A program made the translations under genes and the position numbers. A model generated the notes under the pieces. That model made no database searches, had not been told where the DNA came from, and saw only the letters and a program-made list of their open reading frames with translations. Source: an uncultured Mucispirillum sp. (GTDB taxonomy: Bacteria > Chrysiogenota > Deferribacteres > Deferribacterales > Mucispirillaceae). From it: DNA of 19,981 bases. The stretch spans positions 1 through 19,981 of the forward strand of contig CAJUJZ010000031.1 in the NCBI GenBank assembly GCA_910586745.1, written 5' to 3'. Shown here piece by piece: positions 1 to 6,539 of the stretch (positions are counted from its first letter, which is position 1; the number at the start of each line of letters is the position of its first letter).

Positions 1-73
1 TGTAGTGGAATGATGAGATAAGCAAAAATAAAAATCGTTAAAAAAAGTTAAAATCGTATTAAGTTTTTCAAAA

Positions 74-106
74 TTGCATAGTCATTGCACAGTAGTTGCA
101 TAGTCC
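74..106. repeat. Three tandem 11-bp repeats
   Basis: Three head-to-tail 11-bp units are visible: TTGCATAGTCA (74-84), TTGCACAGTAG (85-95) and TTGCATAGTCC (96-106). Units 1 and 3 share their first ten bases. They lie just upstream of the point where transposase homology begins. What they do is unknown; they could be a local slippage product at the edge of the IS remnant. Confidence 0.6.
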
Positions 107-173
107 TGCAATATGCCTATCTCACCTATACAGTTATTTTTTATCTCACTCCCCCATAGCTAGAACAGCCTAT

Positions 174-738
174 AATAATACACAAGGCAGAAGTATAGAC
201 GAACGACCATTTGAACTGAAAGAGCGACTATATGGCAATTGGGAGATGGATACAGTGGTGGGCAAACAAGGCAGTAAATCAGCCTTACTGGTGCTTACAG
301 AACGAGTATCACGGTTTGAAATAATAATCAAATTAAGAAATAAAACACAGAAAAGTATAATAGCAGCATTAGATAAATTAGAAAGAAAGTATAAAGATAA
401 ATTCAGCTTAATATTTAAGAGCATAACAGTAGATAATGGTGTAGAATTTTTAGATATGGCAGGTTTAGAAAAATCAGTGTATGATAAAGTATCTAAACGA
501 ACAACTATTTATTATGCTCACCCTTATTGTTCTTGGGAGAGGGGAAGTAATGAGAATAATAATAGACTTATAAGGAAATTTATTAAAAAGAAAACTGATA
601 TTAAATATTTTTCAGCTGCTTATATTAAAAAAATTCGGGGACTGGATGAATAATTATCCTAGAAAATTATTTAATTATAAATCGGCTAATGATATTTTTT
701 ATGAGAACTTAAAACTTCTGCTTAAAATGCTGAAATAG
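174..738 (+). pseudogene. IS30-family transposase remnant, 5'-truncated and frameshifted
   Basis: This is the C-terminal catalytic half of an IS30-type DDE transposase. Homology starts near GRSIDERP (about 186) and includes GNWEMDTVVGK (first Asp), TVDNGVEF (second Asp) and SWERGSNENNN (Glu region), all typical of IS30. The N-terminal helix-turn-helix part, about 130-150 residues in the family, is absent: the upstream sequence does not encode it in any frame. The open frame stops at 651-653 after YIKKIRGLDE, but the next frame continues directly with DWMNNYPRKLFNYKSAN and ends at 736-738 after KLLLKMLK, the expected IS30 C-terminus. Removing one G from the run GGGG at 637-640 restores the frame. 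I saw no convincing terminal inverted repeats. The copy should be immobile. Confidence 0.85.
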
Positions 739-960
739 TTTTTAGATTTTACAAGTTATTAAAAAACATATAAATCCTATAAGTAAACAGCAATAATTAG
801 AATAAAATTAAAACTTATCTTCATTTTATTTATAATGATGAATTAATCTCCATTTAACCGCTTTTTATAGAAAAATATATATTCAACTGTTTTTATATTC
901 TTTTTAATAGACTTTATTGAAAATTATTACTAAATAACACTTTCCAATAAAATATATTAT
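739..960. other. AT-rich spacer, nothing recognised
   Basis: Between the transposase remnant and the pgk terminator the sequence is very AT-rich, with stops in all frames. I see no gene, RNA or clear inverted repeat that would mark the IS end. Confidence 0.5.
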
Positions 961-995
961 AAAAAAAGGAACTGATAAGAAACCTTACCAGCTCC
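961..995 (-). terminator. Rho-independent terminator of pgk
   Basis: Read on the minus strand, GGAGCTGGTAAG (995-984) pairs with CTTATCAGTTCC (979-968) over 12 positions, with two G-U wobbles and a 4-nt loop. The stem is followed by seven T. It lies 18 bp past the pgk stop codon. Confidence 0.85.
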
Positions 996-1012
996 ATATA
1001 AATTTTATTTAA

Positions 1013-2182
1013 TTATCTTAAAATATCAATACCCGGAAGTGTACCAAATTCTACATATTCTAAAGAAGCACCACCGCCTGTTGAAATGTGAGAAATTTTA
1101 TCTGCAACACCTGCTTTTTTAACTGCAGAAACAGAATCGCCACCGCCAACAATAACTGTAACACCAAGAGAAGCAAGTTTATTTGCAATAGCAAAAGTGC
1201 CTTCTGCATAAGCTGGCTGCTCAAATACACCCATAGGGCCATTCCAAAGAACAGTTTTGCAAGGCTCTAATGCTTTTGTATATTCTTCCCTTGATTTTGG
1301 ACCAATGTCAAGTCCCATATAACCATTAGGAATAGCCTGTTCGTTACATACTTTTGGCTCACCGCCAAATTTGTCAGAGATAATGTGATCTACTGGAATT
1401 AATATTTTAATACCAGCTTTATCTGCCTGAGCAAGTACATCTCTAACTGTATCCATCTGCTCATCTTCTACTAATGATGTGCCTGTTGAGATACCTTTAT
1501 ATTTTAAGAAAGTATAAGCCATAGCACCGCCAATTAATATTACATCAGCAATTTTTAAAAGGCTTTTAATAACCCCTATTTTATCACTTACTTTTGCACC
1601 ACCGATAATTGCTGCTAATGGTTTTTCAGGGTTTTTGATTAATTTATCAAAATATTGTGCTTCTTTTTCTACTAAAAAGCCAGCTGCTTTATCATTAATT
1701 AATTCTGCAACACCATAAACTGAAGCGTGTTTTCTGTGGCATGTGCCGAAAGCATCGTTTACATATACTTCAAATGGTTTTGCAAGTTCTTTTGCAAATT
1801 CTGGGTCATTTTTTTCTTCACCTTTATAAAAACGGACATTTTCAAGTAAAACAACTTCGCCATCTTTCATATTATTAACTGCATCTTCTACAGCTTTACC
1901 AACACAGTCTTCTACAAATTTAACAGGGAAAATATTTTTTGCATTAATATAGTCTGCAACAGGTTTTAAAGAAAACTCCATTTTCTTTTCACCTTTTGGT
2001 CTGCCTAAGTGGCTGCATAAAGCAACTCGTGCACCCTGTTCAACAGCATATTTTATAGTTTTTGCTGCTTCCTGAATACGAGTATCATCTCCAACAACAC
2101 CATCTTTTATAGGCACATTAAAATCAACCCTGATAAATGTTTTTTTACCTTTTAAGTTTAAATCTTTGATGCTTTTAACCAT
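1013..2182 (-). CDS. pgk: Phosphoglycerate kinase
   Basis: Cytoplasmic glycolytic enzyme that transfers phosphate from 1,3-bisphosphoglycerate to ADP. The 389-residue protein has the normal family length. It shows the N-terminal signature RVDFNVP (18-24), the central GGAKVSDKIGV segment and the C-terminal nucleotide-binding GGGDSVSAV (from 346) and STGGGASLEY (from 367). I start at the ATG at 2182 (MVKSIKDL): GGAG lies six bases before it. The frame can be extended to a TTG at 2194, but that codon overlaps this Shine-Dalgarno site, so it is unlikely. The gene follows gap in the same direction, the classical glycolytic pair, with a terminator-like hairpin in the gap of about 85 bp. It probably depends on readthrough from the gap promoter. 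Confidence 0.97.
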   Translation of the reverse strand: MVKSIKDLNLKGKKTFIRVDFNVPIKDGVVGDDTRIQEAAKTIKYAVEQGARVALCSHLGRPKGEKKMEFSLKPVADYINAKNIFPVKFVEDCVGKAVEDAVNNMKDGEVVLLENVRFYKGEEKNDPEFAKELAKPFEVYVNDAFGTCHRKHASVYGVAELINDKAAGFLVEKEAQYFDKLIKNPEKPLAAIIGGAKVSDKIGVIKSLLKIADVILIGGAMAYTFLKYKGISTGTSLVEDEQMDTVRDVLAQADKAGIKILIPVDHIISDKFGGEPKVCNEQAIPNGYMGLDIGPKSREEYTKALEPCKTVLWNGPMGVFEQPAYAEGTFAIANKLASLGVTVIVGGGDSVSAVKKAGVADKISHISTGGGASLEYVEFGTLPGIDILR

Positions 2183-2212
2183 ATTGTTCTCCAAATTTAA
2201 AAATATGAAATG

Positions 2213-2243
2213 ATAAAAAAATGGGGGAGCATAATAACTCCCC
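2213..2243 (-). terminator. Terminator-like hairpin between gap and pgk
   Basis: On the minus strand GGGGAG (2243-2238) pairs with CTCCCC (2229-2224) around an 8-nt loop, followed by A and a run of T. It is 24 bp past the gap stop and about 30 bp before the pgk start. No separate pgk promoter is evident. It could partly terminate transcription and set a gap-to-pgk ratio, or protect a processed gap 3' end. Confidence 0.7.
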
Positions 2244-2266
2244 GCAGAATATATATTATAATAAGA

Positions 2267-3265
2267 TTATAATACTTTAGTAAGCAGTTGAGCTGCTCTT
2301 GTAGAATAGCCCCATTCGTTATCGTACCAAGAGATAACTTTAACCATGTTGCCTTCCATAACTTTTGTAAGTTTAGAGTCAAAAGAAGAAGAATTGTCGT
2401 TGCCATTGAAGTCAATAGAAACAAGTTCTTCATCATAGTATCCAAGAATACCTTTTAATGGACCTTCTGCAGCTTCTTTAACAGCAGCATTGATTTCTTC
2501 TGCTGTAACATTTTTCTTAACTTTGCATACTAAATCCACAACAGAAACATTTGGTGTTGGGACACGGATAGCAAAACCATCTAATTTACCTTTTAATTCT
2601 GGTAAAACTAAACCAACAGCTTTAGCAGCACCAGTAGATGTAGGTATCATAGATACAGCTGCAGCTCTTGCTCTTCTTAAATCTTTATGAGGAAGATCTA
2701 ATATTCTTTGGTCATTAGTGTAAGAGTGAACTGTAGTCATAAGACCATGTTCAATACCAAATTTGTCATTAATAACTTTTGCAACTGGTGCAAGACAGTT
2801 AGTTGTGCAAGATGCATTAGAAATGATGTTATGTTGAGCTTTGTCATATTTATCAAAGTTAACACCTAAAACAACTGTAATGTCTGGGTCAGTTGCTGGT
2901 GCAGAAATAATAACTTTTTTAGCACCTGCCTGCAAATGTTTTTCAGCATCTGGGCGTTTAGTGAAAAGACCAGTTGATTCTAAAACAACTTCAACACCTA
3001 ATTTACCCCAAGGAAGATTAGCAGGGTCTTTTTCTTTTGTGATTTGGATTTTTTTGCCATCTATAGCGATATAATCTTCACCATAAGTGATTTCATTTTT
3101 TAAGTTACCATGAACAGAGTCATATTTTAATAAATGAGCAAGTGTTTTAGGGTCTGTTAAATCGTTAATAGATACGAAATCAATATCTAATTTGTGTTCT
3201 AAAGCAGAACGAAGTACGCATCTACCTATGCGTCCGAAACCATTAATACCAACTTTTACAGCCAT
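2267..3265 (-). CDS. gap: Glyceraldehyde-3-phosphate dehydrogenase, type I
   Basis: Oxidises and phosphorylates glyceraldehyde 3-phosphate to 1,3-bisphosphoglycerate with reduction of NAD. The 332-residue length is standard. The Rossmann motif GINGFGRIG is at 6-14. The catalytic segment SCTTNC is at 152-157, with Cys153 the nucleophile, and the catalytic His180 is in HSYTNDQ. The segment SINDLTD (32-38) after the second strand is the pattern seen in NAD-preferring enzymes. The start ATG at 3265 has GGAGG five bases upstream. It is the first gene of a gap-pgk unit with a good sigma-70 promoter at 3316-3344. It supplies the substrate of the neighbouring Pgk. Confidence 0.98.
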   Translation of the reverse strand: MAVKVGINGFGRIGRCVLRSALEHKLDIDFVSINDLTDPKTLAHLLKYDSVHGNLKNEITYGEDYIAIDGKKIQITKEKDPANLPWGKLGVEVVLESTGLFTKRPDAEKHLQAGAKKVIISAPATDPDITVVLGVNFDKYDKAQHNIISNASCTTNCLAPVAKVINDKFGIEHGLMTTVHSYTNDQRILDLPHKDLRRARAAAVSMIPTSTGAAKAVGLVLPELKGKLDGFAIRVPTPNVSVVDLVCKVKKNVTAEEINAAVKEAAEGPLKGILGYYDEELVSIDFNGNDNSSSFDSKLTKVMEGNMVKVISWYDNEWGYSTRAAQLLTKVL

Positions 3266-3315
3266 TTTTGCCTCCGATAAATTGCCACTGTGGGCTTCTA
3301 ATTGTAGTATGCTAT

Positions 3316-3344
3316 ATGGTATAATTTTAAATCAATATTGTCAA
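3316..3344 (-). promoter_or_regulatory. Sigma-70-type promoter of gap-pgk
   Basis: On the minus strand a perfect -35 TTGACA (3344-3339) is followed after 17 bp by TACCAT (3321-3316; 4 of 6 matches to TATAAT). The predicted start lies about 45 bp before the gap ATG. This is the only clear promoter in the 218-bp gap between the divergent gap and DUF2461 genes. The plus-strand promoter there is not obvious. Confidence 0.65.
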
Positions 3345-3483
3345 ATAAAAAAACTAAAAATATCTTAAAATTTATCATTTTTTTTCAATATGTATTTATG
3401 AATATAAATAGTTATTTTTTCTTGCATTAAGGTTGTTATTTATATAGCATATAAAATAAATAATATTTTTAGAGGTATTTATT

Positions 3484-4176
3484 ATGAATAAAATATATTT
3501 TACAAAAGAAATGATTGACTTTTATGAAACACTTGCAAGAAACAATAATAAAGAATGGTTTGCAGAAAACAGACATATATATGATAATAAAATAATTCCT
3601 GCTGCAAAAGAATATGTTATAGATATGGGGGAAAAATTAAAAAATATTGTGCCAGATATTTCCTATGCTCCAAAAATAGACGGCTCTATTTTCCGCATAC
3701 ATAAAGATGTGCGTATAAATAAGGGAAAGCCGCCTTTTAAAACTCACCTTGGTATAATATTCTGGTCTGGTGCATCAAGGCTTGAAAGCCCGTGCTTTTA
3801 TCTGCATATTGAGCCGCCTTTTTACTATACAGGAGCAGGCATTGCAAAATTCTCTCCAGAAATGCTTGCTGCATACAGACTTATAGTAAACAGTAAAAAA
3901 TATCAGGATATTCTTATAAATATTAAAAATACAGCACAGGAAAATTATTTTAAAATACTTGGAGAAAAACTTAAAAATGTGCCAAAAGGTATTGAGCCTT
4001 TAAATGAAAATGCAGCCGACTTTTTAAAATATAAGCACATATATATTAATGATGAAATGCCTTTAAATAAAGACTTTTTTAGTGAAGATTTTTTTGCCTA
4101 TACCTTTAATATATTTAGCAAAATGAAAGATTTTTTTATTTTTATATCAAATGTAGTAAAAGAATCTAAATCTTAA
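3484..4176 (+). CDS. DUF2461 (TIGR02453) family protein
   Basis: The 230-residue protein matches the DUF2461 family from start to end. The N-terminal FYETLARNNNKEWFAENR (about 13-30) is followed by KIDGSIFRIHKDVR and KPPFKTHLGIIFW (about 61-95), then a beta-rich segment FYLHIEPPFYYTGAGIAKFSPE. These are the family's conserved blocks: a D-x-R-like pair followed by a K-x-P-[YF]-K-T-H segment. No signal peptide or membrane segment is visible, so it is probably cytoplasmic. The biochemical role of the family is not known to me. The start ATG has GAGG eight bases upstream. The sigma-54 promoter of the next gene begins 10 bp after its stop, so the two plus-strand genes are probably controlled separately. 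Confidence 0.85.
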   Translation: MNKIYFTKEMIDFYETLARNNNKEWFAENRHIYDNKIIPAAKEYVIDMGEKLKNIVPDISYAPKIDGSIFRIHKDVRINKGKPPFKTHLGIIFWSGASRLESPCFYLHIEPPFYYTGAGIAKFSPEMLAAYRLIVNSKKYQDILINIKNTAQENYFKILGEKLKNVPKGIEPLNENAADFLKYKHIYINDEMPLNKDFFSEDFFAYTFNIFSKMKDFFIFISNVVKESKS

Positions 4177-4185
4177 TATCTGTTT

Positions 4186-4201
4186 TGGCATACAGCTTGC
4201 T
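4186..4201 (+). promoter_or_regulatory. Sigma-54 (RpoN) -24/-12 promoter
   Basis: TGGCATACAGCTTGCT matches the RpoN consensus TGGCACRNNNNTTGCW at all but one defined position, with GG and GC separated by exactly 10 bp. It lies in the intergenic space; the -12 GC ends 57 bp before the ATG of the Ank-TPR gene, so the transcript should start near 4212. Sigma-54 promoters need an enhancer-binding activator. I could not identify its binding site or gene in this window. Confidence 0.75.
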
Positions 4202-4212
4202 ATATAGTCAGT

Positions 4213-4256
4213 AAGTGAATGAAAAAAGTGAATTTATTGATTATAAGGAAGTGAAT
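4213..4256 (+). repeat. Three copies of AAGTGAAT in the Ank-TPR leader
   Basis: AAGTGAAT occurs at 4213-4220, 4226-4233 and 4249-4256, all in the short stretch between the predicted sigma-54 start site and the ATG. The last copy overlaps the Shine-Dalgarno region AAGGAAG. It may be chance in AT-rich DNA or a binding site for a translational regulator. Confidence 0.4.
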
Positions 4257-4257
4257 T

Positions 4258-5469
4258 ATGGGTTTAAATATTGAAGAAAGATATGATGAATTTTTAAAAG
4301 CATGTCAGGCAAATGATTTAGAAACCGTTGAAGACTTAATTTTTGACAGAACATTCAGACTTGATGTAAACCGCTCATTAAAAGATGGAGCAAATGCAAT
4401 AATTATTGCTGCTCAGGAAGATAAATATCAGCTTGTTAAATTATTGCTCTTAAATGGTGCTGATGTCAACTCTAAAATACCAAATGGCTGGAGTGTATTA
4501 ATGCTTGCCATTAGGACTGGTAATTATGATACCTGCAGACTTTTAATTGATAAAGGTGCAGATATCAATGAAAAAAGCCCTGAAGGTATGAGTCCATTAA
4601 CTCTTGCTGCTTTCTGTAATCACTTTGAAATAGTAAAACTTCTTGTGCAGAAAGGTGCAAATGTAAATGCAGCTGCAGAAGACGGCAAAACACCACTAAA
4701 TCAGGCAAAATCTAAAGAAATTAAAGAGTTCTTAATAGAAAATGGTGCTGTTGATACTGCAACAGATACTACTACCTATAAATATATACCAAAAACATTA
4801 AAATCTGCTCAGGAAAATTGTGACTTTGCTCAAGAACTGCAAATGCACAATCTTTATACTGAATCTATAATTTATTTTGATAAAGCAATAGAAATAGATA
4901 AAAAATTTGCAAGAGCATATACAGGCAAAGGATTATCTCTTTTAATGACTGGTAAATATTATGAAGCTATTGCATACTGTGCAAGAGCTACTTATATGAA
5001 CCCTTATGATTCAGAAGCATTTTTATATAAAGGTTATGCTCTTACAAAAATTGAAAAAAATTTAGAGGCATTAAGCTCTTATGATAAAGCATTAAAAATA
5101 AACCCGTCATCAGTTATATGTTATATGCACAAAGCAGACTGCCTTGCTGCAATGAATAAAATTGATGAAGCATTAAAAGTATATGAATCTGCTGCAGTTT
5201 TAAAACCAGATTTAAGAGAAGCTTACACTAAAAAAGCAGCTCTTTTAAATAAAATACAAAGATATGAAGATGCAGTTGTTAATTATGACAAAGCAATAGA
5301 CTTAAACCCATATATTGCTGTTACATATAATAATAAAGGTGTTGCAATGCACAAATGGGGCAAACTTGCAGAAGCTATTAAATGCTTTGAACAGGCTATT
5401 GAAATAGACCCAAAATATGAAAAAGCTATTGCAAATAAAGAAGTTTCTTTAAAAGAAATGGCAGGTTAA
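4258..5469 (+). CDS. Ankyrin-repeat/TPR fusion protein
   Basis: A 403-residue protein made of two kinds of helical repeat. An N-terminal segment (1-40) is followed by three full ankyrin repeats, starting near DGANAIIIAA (43), NGWSVLMLAI (76) and EGMSPLTLAA (109), and a short fourth at DGKTPLNQAK (142-165). A Thr-rich linker (167-178) leads to about six TPRs of 34 residues (about 185-390), each with the usual A-Y--G---...A---Y--A--..P pattern, for example FARAYTGKGLSL and IAVTYNNKGVAM. No signal peptide or membrane segment is seen, so it is probably a cytoplasmic protein-protein interaction scaffold; partners are unknown. AAGGAAG precedes the ATG. It is the only gene behind the sigma-54 promoter at 4186-4201 and ends in a hairpin, so it looks monocistronic and conditionally expressed. 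Confidence 0.9.
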   Translation: MGLNIEERYDEFLKACQANDLETVEDLIFDRTFRLDVNRSLKDGANAIIIAAQEDKYQLVKLLLLNGADVNSKIPNGWSVLMLAIRTGNYDTCRLLIDKGADINEKSPEGMSPLTLAAFCNHFEIVKLLVQKGANVNAAAEDGKTPLNQAKSKEIKEFLIENGAVDTATDTTTYKYIPKTLKSAQENCDFAQELQMHNLYTESIIYFDKAIEIDKKFARAYTGKGLSLLMTGKYYEAIAYCARATYMNPYDSEAFLYKGYALTKIEKNLEALSSYDKALKINPSSVICYMHKADCLAAMNKIDEALKVYESAAVLKPDLREAYTKKAALLNKIQRYEDAVVNYDKAIDLNPYIAVTYNNKGVAMHKWGKLAEAIKCFEQAIEIDPKYEKAIANKEVSLKEMAG

Positions 5470-5483
5470 TTTATACCTGCCAT
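5458..5483. terminator. Bidirectional hairpin between convergent genes
   Basis: ATGGCAGGT (5458-5466) pairs perfectly with ACCTGCCAT (5475-5483) around an 8-nt loop. The left arm is the last codons of the Ank-TPR gene (Met-Ala-Gly) and the stop TAA is in the loop. Tails are T-rich but not pure T on both sides (ATATTTAAAA rightward, TTTCTTT leftward). It probably ends both the Ank-TPR transcript and the converging gpmI-comF transcript. Confidence 0.6.
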
Positions 5484-5507
5484 ATTTAAAATCATATCAT
5501 ACTGTAA

Positions 5508-5866
5508 TTATTTAAAACCCAGATTTTCATATACTTTTTTACCTGCATTAGTGTATTTGATTAATATTTATTATAATCTTTTGTATGTAAATTATCAAGC
5601 ATCATATGAAGCAGTTTTTTTACAAGACCTTTATTTATGTATTCTAACATAGTATATACATTTATATATATTATACTGCACTTTCCACTAGGAGTAGCAG
5701 ATGATAAAATTTTCCCAGCTTATTCTGTAATAAATATAACAGATGTGTTATTTGTGATACTTTTTTCATCTTGAAATATGCCGTTTAAAGATAATATAAA
5801 TGCTACTCTATGTTCTATATATTTTTCCATATATTTTATTTATGCCTTTCTAAAAATAATTTCCAT
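5508..5866 (-). pseudogene. Decayed GNAT-family N-acetyltransferase
   Basis: Acetyl-CoA-dependent acetyltransferase remnant. Read on the minus strand from an ATG at 5866, the frame gives MEIIFRKA, a TAA stop, then IKYMEKYIEHRVAFILSLNG, then SVIFITE, a second stop, AGKILSS and SIIYINVYTMLEYINKGLVKKLL. The INVYT--EY--KGL-KKLL block is the GNAT acetyl-CoA-binding motif region (usually NVYT-PEYRGKGIAKKLL). A frameshift follows, and another frame ends with TNAGKKVYENLGFK and TAA at 5508-5510, the typical GNAT C-terminus. There are thus two in-frame stops, one frameshift and probably an internal deletion: about 119 codons against about 150 in the family. AGGTGA lies just before the ATG, which is 7 bp past the comF stop, so it was the last gene of the gpmI-comF operon. 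Confidence 0.75.
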
Positions 5867-5873
5867 ATCTCAC

Positions 5874-6536
5874 CTATTTTGCAAATACTAATACATCTAT
5901 CCGTCTTGCTCCTGCTTTATAAAGTTCATTTACACATTCATTAATTGTAGCACCAGTTGTTAATATATCATCTACAATAAGAATATTTTTTACATTATCT
6001 TTAAACTTTTTGCAGTAAAATGCTTTTTTCACATTTTCTTTTCTATCTGCTCTTAAAATATGTGACTGAAATTTAGTATAACGCACTCTTTTAAGGTTAT
6101 GTAAAATCGGCACATTCAGCTTATATGCAGTATATTCTGCTAAAATATCAGCAGGATGATAAAATCTTACAAAATGCCTTAAAAAATGGCTTGGAACAGT
6201 AACTATGCCATCATACTTTGTTAAGAAATTTGGAAGATTAATTAACTGATTTAATGTATATTTAAGTCTGATATTATATTGAAACTTCATCTGCAGTATC
6301 ATACTTCGGACTACCTTATCATAATGATATAAAGCATAAATATTAGTTATTCTTTTAGAAAGCTTTCCTTTGCATCTATAACATGATGCACCAGAGCGTA
6401 ACAAAGGAAACCCGCATTTACCGCAGAAGTAATCAAATGAATGCAGCAAAGATAAACAGTCATCACAAAGGGCTGCATTAATGGCAGCTGCCCCGCTGCA
6501 TGCAGGGCATTTGCCTGAAAATATTTCATTAAGCAT
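5874..6536 (-). CDS. comF: ComF family phosphoribosyltransferase-like protein
   Basis: The 220-residue protein has the ComF layout. The N-terminal zinc-binding part has four CxxC pairs (Cys10/13, 24/27, 38/41, 52/55). A phosphoribosyltransferase-type domain follows, with FQSHILRADRKENVKKAF (156-173) and the PRPP-loop motif ILIVDDILTTGAT (185-197). In naturally competent bacteria ComF proteins help bring single-stranded DNA into the cytoplasm; the exact reaction is not settled, and the gene is widespread in non-competent species too. The ATG is only 3 bp after the gpmI stop and has no clear Shine-Dalgarno site, which points to translational coupling with gpmI. No other competence gene is in the window. 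Confidence 0.9.
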   Translation of the reverse strand: MLNEIFSGKCPACSGAAAINAALCDDCLSLLHSFDYFCGKCGFPLLRSGASCYRCKGKLSKRITNIYALYHYDKVVRSMILQMKFQYNIRLKYTLNQLINLPNFLTKYDGIVTVPSHFLRHFVRFYHPADILAEYTAYKLNVPILHNLKRVRYTKFQSHILRADRKENVKKAFYCKKFKDNVKNILIVDDILTTGATINECVNELYKAGARRIDVLVFAK

Positions 6537-6539
6537 AAT

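Noticed and set aside
1..73. Possible 3' end of an edge gene (short frames ending near 21 and 44)
   Set aside because: Only a handful of codons, no recognisable sequence and stops in every frame.
2197..2445. 82-residue open frame overlapping the end of gap
   Set aside because: It is a shifted-frame shadow of gap on the same strand with low-complexity Leu-rich sequence.
3420..3460. Plus-strand promoter for the DUF2461 gene (TTGCAT with TAGCAT, 17 bp apart)
   Set aside because: Both hexamers are poor matches and many equal ones occur in this AT-rich stretch.
117..5877. A 12-bp match TATCTCACCTAT near 117 and again near 5866
   Set aside because: One short match between unrelated contexts in AT-rich DNA; no symmetry or target-site pattern supports an attachment site.
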